Assembly (NCBI GenBank): GCA_041398785.1
Contig: JAWKUA010000010.1
Span: forward strand, 62,001 to 126,000
Direction of reading: 5' to 3'
Source: Planctomycetaceae bacterium
GTDB taxonomy: Bacteria > Planctomycetota > Planctomycetia > Planctomycetales > Planctomycetaceae
DNA length: 64,000 nucleotides
The position numbers and the translations under genes were made by a program. The notes beneath the pieces were generated by a model. That model was not told the origin of the DNA, ran no database searches, and saw only the letters and a program-made list of their open reading frames with translations. Positions 11,775 to 19,741 of this stretch are shown here, in pieces (position 1 is the stretch's first letter; each line of letters begins with the position of its first letter).

Positions 11775-11837
11775 CTCACACAGAGGCACGGAGACACAGA
11801 GCTCTGCACTGTACTGTGCCTTTGTGTCTCTGTGTGA
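11775..11837. repeat. Intergenic hairpin repeat of the CACAGAG / CTCTGTG type
   Basis: Between the TPR gene and der, two inverted arms (left beginning CTCACACAGAG, right ending CTCTGTGTGAG) are separated by about 20 bases that themselves contain gcac/gtgc pairing. The arms are imperfect internally. A second, more diverged element of the same style lies at 59214-59297. Such hairpins recur in intergenic DNA of several phyla. Here it lies between the convergent ends of two genes and could act as a bidirectional transcript terminator. Confidence 0.7.
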
Positions 11838-11911
11838 GAATTGAAGTGGCGGCTCGCGGTCTGGACCGGATTTGGATAACGCCCCATGCCGGATGACCGG
11901 TCGTATCCGCG

Positions 11912-13453
11912 TCAATTGGCGTCGTCGGAGCTCGGCCGCGGCTGGAATTCCGGAACGGTGGTGTCGACGGCGGGTGAATCAGCAAAGTCGTCGACAGGGC
12001 CGACGTTCTCGAATTCTTCGTCGCCGAAATCGTCGTCGGCATCATCATCCGGCAACTCGTCGCCGGATGCAGAACGTCGGCGGCGGTTCAGGTCTTCCAG
12101 CCGGACGCCTTCTTCGTCATCCTGGTGAGAACGCAGGATCATTCGAATCGGGACTTCCTGAAACGGTGAGATTTCACGCAGGAATCCCAGCAGATACCGC
12201 TTCCAGGTTTCGTCGAACAGTTTCGGATCGTTGCATTTGACGACGATCGTCGGCGGATTTGTGGCAACCTGTGTACCGTAGTAGATCTTTGGTCGACGAT
12301 TCTTTCGCTGCGGGGGAGGATTCCTGCTGACGGCCAGCTTCAGCGCCCGGTTCAGACGCCCGGTGCTGATGCGAGCGTGTGCCTGTTTGAAGATGCTTTG
12401 CGTCAGATTCACCAATTGCCGGATATTGCGTCCGTCTTTGGCGGTCAGAATCGCGATGGGAACATGCCGCATCGAACTGAACGATTTGATCAGATAGTCG
12501 CTCCACGCTTCGATCGTCATCTGCTCGTGTTCCGCCAGATCCCACTTGTTGACGACAAACACGCACGGCTTGTTGTGCTTTGCGATTTCCTCCACCAATT
12601 GCTTGTCAACGCGGGAAATCGTCTCGCTGGCGTCGAAGAACATCAGCACGACATCCGCGCGGCGAATACTGCGCTGAGCCCGGACGAGGCCGTAGAATTC
12701 GATGCTGTTTGCCAGGCTTTTCCGCTTGCGGACTCCCGGCGTGTCGATGGCCACAAACGTTCGACCGTCCACGTCAAAGCGGATGTCGATGCTGTCGCGA
12801 GTCGTGCCGGCGACCTCACTGACGATGACCCGTTCTGACTGAGCAAGCTGGTTGATGAACGTGCTCTTGCCGACGTTTCGGCGGCCGACGATGGCCAGCT
12901 TCATTTCCGGCTGTTCCAGCAGTTCCGCACCTTCGCGCTGTTCGGTGTCGGCGGCGGGCGGCAGATGGTCCACGATCTCCCGGATCAGTTCGGGACGATT
13001 ACGGTTTCCGGTCACGCTGGTGATCACCAGGGCAGCACTCGCCAGTTTCAGAAACGACGGCGCTTCGATGTCCAGTCGGGACGAATCGCACTTGTTGACA
13101 ACCAGCAGCGTGGGCTTTGAGGACTTGCGCAGCCGCTCGGCGACATGTTCGTCCAGCGGTGTGATGCCCGCCTTGCCGTCGACGACGAATAGCAGCAGAT
13201 CGCATTCGTCCAGTCCCACCTGAATCTGGTGTTCGATGTCTTCGGACAGATCGTCGCTGTCGACGATTCCGATACCACCGGTGTCGACCAATTCAAAATA
13301 CCGGTCGTGCTCGTGCATGATCCACGTGACGCGGTCGCGCGTGACGCCCGCTGTCGGATCGACGACGGAAATCAGCTTGCCCGACAGCCAGTTCAGCAGG
13401 GAACTCTTGCCGACGTTCGGACGCCCGACAATTGCGACTCGCGGAATTCCCAT
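11912..13453 (-). CDS. der: Ribosome-assembly GTPase Der (EngA)
   Basis: 513 residues from MGIPRVAIVGRPNVGKSS. The longer upstream frame is not coding-like. There are two tandem GTPase domains, the first P-loop GRPNVGKSS at residues about 10-18 and the second GRRNVGKST near residue 200. Each carries a DTxG switch (VDTGGIG, IDTPGVR) and an NKxD base-specificity motif (VNKCDS, VNKWDL). A KH-like C-terminal domain follows (around KIYYGTQVATNPPTIVVKCN). Der matures the 50S subunit. Unlike E. coli Der, the protein ends in a long Asp/Glu-rich tail of about 60 residues (from about RLEDLNRRRRSASGDELPDD). Confidence 0.97.
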   Translation of the reverse strand: MGIPRVAIVGRPNVGKSSLLNWLSGKLISVVDPTAGVTRDRVTWIMHEHDRYFELVDTGGIGIVDSDDLSEDIEHQIQVGLDECDLLLFVVDGKAGITPLDEHVAERLRKSSKPTLLVVNKCDSSRLDIEAPSFLKLASAALVITSVTGNRNRPELIREIVDHLPPAADTEQREGAELLEQPEMKLAIVGRRNVGKSTFINQLAQSERVIVSEVAGTTRDSIDIRFDVDGRTFVAIDTPGVRKRKSLANSIEFYGLVRAQRSIRRADVVLMFFDASETISRVDKQLVEEIAKHNKPCVFVVNKWDLAEHEQMTIEAWSDYLIKSFSSMRHVPIAILTAKDGRNIRQLVNLTQSIFKQAHARISTGRLNRALKLAVSRNPPPQRKNRRPKIYYGTQVATNPPTIVVKCNDPKLFDETWKRYLLGFLREISPFQEVPIRMILRSHQDDEEGVRLEDLNRRRRSASGDELPDDDADDDFGDEEFENVGPVDDFADSPAVDTTVPEFQPRPSSDDAN

Positions 13454-13574
13454 GATCTGCTTTCTGTGTGCCTGAAGCACGGTTTCGCGCGATGGCGGAA
13501 TGGACACCGCTGCTGTGCCGTCCGGCCTGTGACGGCAGCCGTGCAAAGCCGTCTTTGCAGGATGGCTGCGACTG

Positions 13575-14763
13575 CTACGGCGCTTCATCCAGCAGCTTGC
13601 GAGCCTGCAGGCGGATATCCGCGGCGGAATGGTTGTCGGCAAGCTTCTGCAGTGATGCCGTTAGCTGCACGCGATCTTCGTCAGAAATATCATTCCACAG
13701 ACTTCCCACCGCGCGGATTGTGTTTCGAAGAATGATGGGTTCTTCAAAGCTTTGTTCCGCCAGAACCCGCTGCTGATCTTCGGGTGACAGTGCAGCAAAT
13801 TCCGCACGGTCCATCGGTTCCGCGGCCGTCGCCAACAGGCGCGAGAACGTAGCCACGCCGTCGTGTTGTCCGTTTCTGGCCAGAGCGACCGCGGCGTTCG
13901 CCTGCGTCATTCGATCGCCGTCCAGCAGCATGACCCGAAGCTGCCTGATGGCGTCGGGACCGCTGACGAGCCCCAGAACATACGCCGCAAGATGCCGAAT
14001 GGAAGGATCCGAATCCTGTGCCGCCAGCCGCAGTTGTTCGGCCACGGCGGCGTTGTCGATCGTGGGAGTTTCCAGCATGGTGCCCGCGGCCGAGGAACCG
14101 GTCGCGGCTTCGTCGGGCTTTTCTGCGGGCGATCCCGATCGAGACTCAAACTTCCGCCCGGCGATCATCGCCAGTGCCATCAGAGCGCTTTTGTGAACGG
14201 CGCGATGATCGCCTTCTCCCTGGGTTTCCGGATAGTTCTTTTTCAGGACTTCCGCCAGGACCGGCATTACGAGTTCGTCGCCGTTCAGAGATCCCATCGT
14301 CCGGGCGAGAAATTCCTGATGCTTGAAATCTTCCTCCAGAGTCGAGTTCGACGCGAGCGACTCCCGCAACAGCGTCGTCAAAGCTTCCACGACTTCCGGA
14401 CGGTCCGACAGCGGAATTCCGGGTTCGCCCGATTCGTCGGAATCGACCTGTTCATTTCGCAGACTCTGAGCCAGCCCCAGAGCCGCTCGCCAGCCGCCGG
14501 TGTTCGTTGCTGCTGCCGAGTTCCGAAACAAGCTGTTTCCAGTCCGTTTTTGAATCAGCCAGCTTTCCGAACAGCGCCCAGACGCCGATGACAGCAGCCA
14601 CAATCAGCGCCGGGATCAGGAACAACTGAACGATAAAGCCGGCGGACGGCGGTTCAACCGGTGGCAATTCTTCAGGTCGCAGGTCTTCAGGCGGGCGCGC
14701 CAGCGATTCGTCGGACGGGCTGGCGAAATCCGCCGCAGCCTGCGTGTTGGGGTGATCGGACAT
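13575..14763 (-). pseudogene. HEAT-repeat, single-span membrane protein with a frameshift
   Basis: The N-terminal frame (start 14763) encodes MSDHPNTQAAADFASPSDES, a Pro/Glu-rich stretch, one membrane span (FIVQLFLIPALIVAAVIGVW, about 43-62) and the beginning of the repeat region ending GSSNEHRR at residue 90. The following frame continues exactly where this stops, WRAALGLAQSLRNEQ, and then runs as HEAT-like helical repeats (ADPSI-type turns such as DSDPSIRHLAAYVLGLVSG) to 13575. The join needs removal of one C (minus strand) at about 14493. Either the gene is truly broken, or one base is a sequencing or assembly error. Without the shift the protein would have about 395 residues. It lies upstream of der. 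Confidence 0.75.
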
Positions 14764-14975
14764 GGAAACATCAGCAACCGGTGGAACGTCGGCGATTCGG
14801 AAACACGATTCAGCCGCCGATTGTAAGCTGGCAACTGCGGCATTTCAGGACGCGCCGGCAGCGAGGTCGCATTTTCTCTATTGCCGGATTGCTCCGATGT
14901 TCCACGCTTCGCGATTCACGCGGGACTGAAGCCTCAGTCAGGTTTGTGCAAAGGCCAGACAACCTGGCGCGGCGG

Positions 14976-15815
14976 CTATTTCCGTCGGATGGCAATCACC
15001 GTCAGGTCATCGGGTTTGGTGGAATGGCCGACGGTGGCCGCTCCGTCCGGGTGCATGCGCTGTCGAGCCAGAGCGACGAGAGCCGACGCGCGGGCGTGCA
15101 ACTGGCCGGATCGGAGCGTCTGCACGATTTCCTCGGTCGTCACGTTATCGCTCAGGCCGTCAGTGCACAGGACCAGCGTGTCTCTCGGAGCCATCTTCAG
15201 CGTCGGACCGAGTTCAATCCGCATGTCCGGCTGGCCCACCACATTCGAAACGAGATGCCGTGACGGATGCGACATGGCGGATTCTTCGTCCAGATAACCG
15301 GCTTCCACGGCATAGCCGACGGGAGAATGAGAAATGGACTGCCACTTGATGCGTCCCCGCTGACCGAACAGCAGAATCATGGAATCGCCGACGTGATACG
15401 GACGAAATTCCCCGGCCTGCATGTCGATCATCGCCAGAGTCGTTGCCGCGCCGGTTCCGAGTTGCTGAATCTGCCGGCTGGCATTTTCGACCGCGTCAAT
15501 CAATGCTCCGCGAAGGTGCTGAACTTCGTCGTCGGGCGTTCCCAGCCACTGCTGAATCGTCCGGACAGCGATGGACGACGCTTCCGACCCTCCCTGGTAA
15601 CCGCCGACTCCGTCCGCCACGACGGCGACACCGGACTCCGGTCCCAGCGGCACGATTCCCGCGGAATCTTCGTTATCGGTGTCACGCAGCGGGCTGCGGT
15701 GCGTGTAGACGGCAAGCTGACCGCCCGCGAACGGAAGGACCTGGACCTCCGGCATGTCGGTCCGCAGAAAGACTGCCGCAGATTCTGCCGCATTCAGACT
15801 GCCTGCTTCGGTCAC
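14976..15815 (-). CDS. PP2C-family serine/threonine protein phosphatase
   Basis: About 279 residues from a GTG whose bases overlap the kinase stop codon (GTGA). The open frame continues upstream but only inside the kinase gene. Motifs of the PPM/PP2C metal-dependent phosphatases are visible: RDTDNEDS near residue 45, VVADGVGGYQGG (metal-binding Asp plus Gly-Gly) near residue 65, GAATTLAMI, PYHVGDS with RPYHVGDSMI, LVLCTDGLSD, and the terminal KPDDLTVIAIRRK. It probably reverses phosphorylation by the kinase encoded directly upstream in the same transcript. It is cytoplasmic, with no signal or membrane segment. Confidence 0.92.
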   Translation of the reverse strand: MTEAGSLNAAESAAVFLRTDMPEVQVLPFAGGQLAVYTHRSPLRDTDNEDSAGIVPLGPESGVAVVADGVGGYQGGSEASSIAVRTIQQWLGTPDDEVQHLRGALIDAVENASRQIQQLGTGAATTLAMIDMQAGEFRPYHVGDSMILLFGQRGRIKWQSISHSPVGYAVEAGYLDEESAMSHPSRHLVSNVVGQPDMRIELGPTLKMAPRDTLVLCTDGLSDNVTTEEIVQTLRSGQLHARASALVALARQRMHPDGAATVGHSTKPDDLTVIAIRRK

Positions 15816-16633
15816 GACGCGGCTTTCTTTCTGCGCGACTTCGCATGCCGGAGCGTCTTGCCCTTCAGACGCTGGAACGCGCTCAGCATCTGGACCGCGT
15901 CGCGAAATCGCCGTGTCGGGCGAGGATCGATCGCTCGCTTCAGAAATGCGACAAACTCGGGATGTACGCGCCCCCGCAGACGCTGATAACCCGGCGGAGG
16001 CCAGTTGAACGGCCATTCCGGCCACTGTCCCGCGACCATCCGATAAATGATCAGGCCGATCGAAAACACGTCCGACCGCGGTGACGGTCGCCCCATCGCC
16101 TGTTCAGGAGCCATGTAGCCGACGGTGCCGGTGCCGGAACCCTGCAGAGTTTTCTGAGAAACCTTGGCGATTCCAAAGTCCGCCAGCCGGATGTGCAGGC
16201 CCTCGAAGAGAATCACGTTCTCCGGCTTAATATCGCAGTGAACGATTTTCTCATGATGAGCGTAGGCGGTTGCTTCCAGAATCTGCTCCGCGATTTCCAG
16301 CGCCGTTTCCAGTGACATCCGCCGTGTCAGGCGTTCGTCGAGCGTTTCCTGGCCCAGAGCAAACACCATCACCAGCCGGTCGTCGATGACACTCGCGTCC
16401 CGCAGCGAAAGAATATTGCGGTGTTCCAGCCGTGCCGTGGTGCGGATTTCGTTGCGAAAATCCTGAAGCACCTGCTGAGTGACCAGTGATGAGTGGGGGA
16501 TTTTCAGGGCCACACGAAAGCCCTGAATCGTGTCCATCGCCTGATACACGGACGCAAACGCTCCCGCACCAAGCTGCCGTTCGATGCGATATTTGCCGAT
16601 TCTCTGACGGGCCTTCAGACGCTGTTTCTTCAT
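15812..16633 (-). CDS. Hanks-type serine/threonine protein kinase
   Basis: About 273 residues from the ATG at 16633 (MKKQRLKARQRIGKYRIERQ). A GTG at 16672 would add 13 residues and cannot be excluded. The kinase core is complete: Gly loop LGAGAFASVYQAM, ATP-anchoring Lys in VALKIP, catalytic loop HCDIKPENVI, DFGIAK, and APEQAMGRPSPRSDVFSIGL. It has no membrane span and no sensor domain, and ends in a very basic tail (RHAKSRRKKAAS). The stop overlaps the PP2C start by four bases, so kinase and phosphatase are made together as an antagonistic pair. Confidence 0.93.
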   Translation of the reverse strand: MKKQRLKARQRIGKYRIERQLGAGAFASVYQAMDTIQGFRVALKIPHSSLVTQQVLQDFRNEIRTTARLEHRNILSLRDASVIDDRLVMVFALGQETLDERLTRRMSLETALEIAEQILEATAYAHHEKIVHCDIKPENVILFEGLHIRLADFGIAKVSQKTLQGSGTGTVGYMAPEQAMGRPSPRSDVFSIGLIIYRMVAGQWPEWPFNWPPPGYQRLRGRVHPEFVAFLKRAIDPRPTRRFRDAVQMLSAFQRLKGKTLRHAKSRRKKAAS

Positions 16634-17304
16634 TCGACTGACAGCCTGAATCCTGTTCACCGCTTCAATCACTGTTCCGCATCCAGGCAGAAAGACAAAA
16701 GGCCGGGCGGCCGCTTCGAGACCGGCCTTCGATACAAATCGCCACGCATACGTTCCCTGAATTCGGATTCCCGCCCCGACCGACTATAACCTCTCTGCCC
16801 CTGATATGCCCCGCCCGAGATTTGCCGGTTTTCAGCGCGTTACAGATTATGGACCGCCCGGAAGAAACCGAGTCTCGCTCCCGCTGCAGCGTGAAACTGC
16901 TGCACAGGAATCAACCGGCCTTGGTTCCGGTCCGAATTCTTCCGCCCCTCTGTGAATTGTCCCTGAAAAACGCCGATGCCGATCGCAAAAACGGGCGGTT
17001 GTGAACTCGTGCCCGACATTCCCCCGCCGGAGCTGCCGTCCCCGCGCCGCACACAACAAGCGTACGCCGAAAGCGAGTCACGGAAAAGCGGATTGCGGAA
17101 CAGAGACTCAGGGAATCGGAACATCGTTTGCCTGCGGATCAGCAGCAAGTTCCGTCGGGTCGCCGGAACAGACATTCCGCGGCCGAAGCTCGCGAAACGG
17201 CATTCGGTTCCCGTTCCCGCAGCCGGCGTTTGGACGCGAAGCAATCTGCGACAACGTTCGCAGAAAGAACCATCGACACGACAGCAAACTCAGGAGCCAT
17301 CCGT
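16634..17304. other. Intergenic stretch upstream of the kinase
   Basis: About 670 bases between hypE and the kinase, both on the minus strand. Open frames here (for example 16840-17244 minus) carry no recognisable motif. The only structured element seen is the hairpin listed at 16699-16729. Promoter elements for the kinase/phosphatase pair should lie in the lower part. Confidence 0.45.
16699..16729 (-). terminator. Possible Rho-independent terminator
   Basis: On the minus strand AAGGCCGG and CCGGCCTT form an 8-bp stem around a GC-rich loop, followed by TTTGTCTTT. The shape fits an intrinsic terminator that would end transcription coming from the hydrogenase operon side. However, it lies about 575 bases beyond hypE and just before the kinase start, so it could instead be a leader structure. 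Confidence 0.4.
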
Positions 17305-18363
17305 TTAGCAGATCCGAGGCAGCGGTGATCCTGAAGGTTCGTCCACCGGCTGTTCGCGGCCCAGAGAACGCTGGATGGTCACCGGACAGATGGATTTCGG
17401 CCCGACGGTGCCAACGACCGCAGCTTCCTTCGAAACGGAAAGCGTTCGCAGCGACTCGACGGCAGCGGTAGCAGCTTCGGGTGCAACAGCCGCGACCAGC
17501 GTGCCTTCGCAGGCGATGTGCAGCGGGTCCAGACCCAGGAGTTCACACACGGCTCGAACGTCCGACGTCACCGGGATCTGAGCTTCGTTCAGGCGAAACG
17601 TCAGCCCACAGGCCGCGGACCATTCGTGCAGAACGGCGGAAACGCCGCCGCGAGTGGCATCGCGGATCGTTCGCACACCGGAACCGGCCGAAGTTCTCAA
17701 CCGTTCAACAGCATCCGTCAGTGGCGCAGAATCGGATTCCGGCGGCGGCGAAAACGAAAGTTCTTCGCGAGCACACAGCACAGAAACGCCGTGGCGACCG
17801 ATCGGGCCGGACACCAGAACGACATCTCCTTCCTGAATTGACGACGGGCCGATGGGAACCGGGTCGATAAGTTCCCCGATCCCGGTCGTTGTCAGAAAAA
17901 TGCCGTCAGCGGCTCCGCGAGGCACGACTTTGGTGTCTCCCGCGACGACGTCTACCCGACATTCGCCCGCAGCGGCGGCGACGCTGTCAAGGATTCGTTC
18001 CAGCACCGCCATCGGAAGTCCCTCTTCCAGAATCATCGACAGCGTGATCCATTTCGGGAGCGCTCCCGATACCGCCAGATCATTGACCGTGCCATGAACC
18101 GCCAGCGAACCAATGTCGCCACCGGGAAAGAACAGCGGCGAAACCACAAAGCTGTCCGTTGTCACAGCGATGCGGCCACTCGGCGATGTCACGTGAGCGG
18201 CGTCCGGAAGACAGTCGAGGCTGTCGTTTCGAAACCTCCGTCGAATGTGCCGATCGATCAGGCGGCGAGTCAGCCGGGCTCCTTCACCGTGAGCCAGCGT
18301 GATTCGGTCACTGTTGCCGTCGATGGCAGCGGGGCAGTTCAGTTGCCAGGCGGGAACTGTCAC
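17305..18363 (-). CDS. hypE: Hydrogenase maturation protein HypE (carbamoyl dehydratase)
   Basis: 352 residues from a GTG that overlaps the hypD stop (GTGA). HypE dehydrates the thiocarbamate placed on its C-terminal Cys by HypF to make the CN ligands of the NiFe site. The PurM/AIR-synthase fold is recognisable: AHGEGARLTRRLI near the N-terminus, VTTDSFVVSPLFFPGGDIG (residues about 68-86), VAGDTKVVPRG, RDATRGGVSAVLHE, and the family's C-terminal Cys as the very last residue (PRIC). Last gene of the hydrogenase operon. Confidence 0.96.
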   Translation of the reverse strand: MTVPAWQLNCPAAIDGNSDRITLAHGEGARLTRRLIDRHIRRRFRNDSLDCLPDAAHVTSPSGRIAVTTDSFVVSPLFFPGGDIGSLAVHGTVNDLAVSGALPKWITLSMILEEGLPMAVLERILDSVAAAAGECRVDVVAGDTKVVPRGAADGIFLTTTGIGELIDPVPIGPSSIQEGDVVLVSGPIGRHGVSVLCAREELSFSPPPESDSAPLTDAVERLRTSAGSGVRTIRDATRGGVSAVLHEWSAACGLTFRLNEAQIPVTSDVRAVCELLGLDPLHIACEGTLVAAVAPEAATAAVESLRTLSVSKEAAVVGTVGPKSICPVTIQRSLGREQPVDEPSGSPLPRIC

Positions 18364-19487
18364 ACGACGACCTTTTCAACGTGCGGCGCCGCGCCAATGC
18401 CGTAGCGGAAGTACGCCGCACAGGCTCCTTCCGACGACACCATGGGCGCTCCAAGCGGTGAATCCGGACTACAGCGTGTGCCGAAGTGCGGGCATTCCGG
18501 CGGTTTCAGCTTTCCCGAAAGAACGTCGGCCGCCGGGCAGCGATCATCGGCCAGGATCGGCAGATCTGTCATGACGGTCTCCTCCGCGAATCGTAATCGT
18601 GCGTCGAACATTTCGAATTCGGGACGCAGCCGCAATCCTCCTTGACGAATCACACCAAAGCCTCGCCACGGGCAGTCGGAAACCCGATAGACGCGATCCA
18701 GCACGTTTTGAGCAACCTCGTTACCACCGCGCTGAACGGTGCGGGAATACTGATTGCTCACTTCCGTGCGGCCGGATTCGAGTTGCTGAACGCAGTCGCG
18801 GATGCCTTCGAGTAAGTCGACCGGTTCGAACCCCGTGACAACCACGGGAACCTGATACCGATGCGCAAAGTCGTTGTACGAATGGAATCCCGTGATCGTG
18901 CAGACGTGGCCAGCGGCGAGAAACCCCTGCACTCGATTGCCAGGCGATTCCACCAGCGCTTCCATCGCCGGCTGCACTCGCACGTGTGACACCAGCAGCG
19001 AGAAGTTCTTTAATCCCAGTTCCCGCGCCTGCAGCGCGGCAAGCGCTGTGGCAGGAGCCGTCGTTTCAAAACCCACGCCGAAGAAGACGACCTGCTGCGC
19101 CGGATTTCGCTCAGCCAGCGTCACCGCGTCCAGCGGAGAATACACGATGCGCACGTTGCCTCCGGAAGCCCGGACGTCAAGCAGCGAACTCCGGCTGCCG
19201 GGAACTCGCAGCATATCGCCGAAACTGGCAATGACGACATCTTCCCGAACCGCCAGCCGCTGCGCCAGATCGATGTCTTCCGCCGGAGTCACACACACCG
19301 GACAACCGGGGCCGTGAATCAGTTCGACAACGTCCCGCAGTTCTTCTTCGATGCCGTGCCGCAACAGGCTGTGAGTCTGCCCGCCGCAGACTTCCATCAG
19401 CACCCACGGTCGTGTCGCAATCCGCCGAATCTGTCGCACGAGTGGCAGGGCGGCGGCCGTGTCGCGGAATTCGTCAACGAACTTCAT
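18360..19487 (-). CDS. hypD: Hydrogenase maturation protein HypD
   Basis: 375 residues. HypD holds a 4Fe-4S cluster and, with HypC, is the scaffold on which Fe(CN)2CO is built. Conserved elements visible are MEVCGGQTHSLLRHGI (residues about 32-47), HGPGCPVCVTP, GFETTAPATA and HVCTITG. In the C-terminal third, Cys residues in CPAADVLSG, PPECPHFGTRCSPDSPLG and EGACAAYFRYG bind the cluster. It overlaps hypC and hypE by four bases each, consistent with tight translational coupling. Confidence 0.96.
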   Translation of the reverse strand: MKFVDEFRDTAAALPLVRQIRRIATRPWVLMEVCGGQTHSLLRHGIEEELRDVVELIHGPGCPVCVTPAEDIDLAQRLAVREDVVIASFGDMLRVPGSRSSLLDVRASGGNVRIVYSPLDAVTLAERNPAQQVVFFGVGFETTAPATALAALQARELGLKNFSLLVSHVRVQPAMEALVESPGNRVQGFLAAGHVCTITGFHSYNDFAHRYQVPVVVTGFEPVDLLEGIRDCVQQLESGRTEVSNQYSRTVQRGGNEVAQNVLDRVYRVSDCPWRGFGVIRQGGLRLRPEFEMFDARLRFAEETVMTDLPILADDRCPAADVLSGKLKPPECPHFGTRCSPDSPLGAPMVSSEGACAAYFRYGIGAAPHVEKVVV

Positions 19488-19741
19488 GATGACGCCTCGC
19501 CCACGAAGTCCTCGGTCACACCGAGTTGCGTGAGTTCCTCCAGGACGCGCTGAGCTTCGACCGGATCAATTCGGCTGATGGCGATTCCCGCGTGAACCAC
19601 CACGTATTCGCCAACCTTTGCGTCCGGAACGCATGCCATGTGGCAAACGCGGCGAACTCCTTCAAATTCAATTTCCGCGCGGCCGAAGACGGGGTCGTGG
19701 TCAATCCAGTTTGCGACTCTGCCGGGAACGCCTAAACACAT
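19484..19741 (-). CDS. hypC: Hydrogenase maturation chaperone HypC
   Basis: 85 residues beginning MCLGVPGRVANW. The invariant N-terminal Cys2 delivers the iron precursor from HypD to the large subunit. VCHMACVPDAKVGEYVVVHAG (about 32-52) is the second conserved block of the HypC/HupF family. The stop overlaps the hypD start (ATGA), and its own start overlaps the end of hypF by about 10 bases. Confidence 0.96.
   Translation of the reverse strand: MCLGVPGRVANWIDHDPVFGRAEIEFEGVRRVCHMACVPDAKVGEYVVVHAGIAISRIDPVEAQRVLEELTQLGVTEDFVGEASS

Noticed and set aside
16840..17244. 134-residue minus-strand open frame between hypE and the kinase
   Set aside because: No motif or start signal; composition like neighbouring non-coding DNA.
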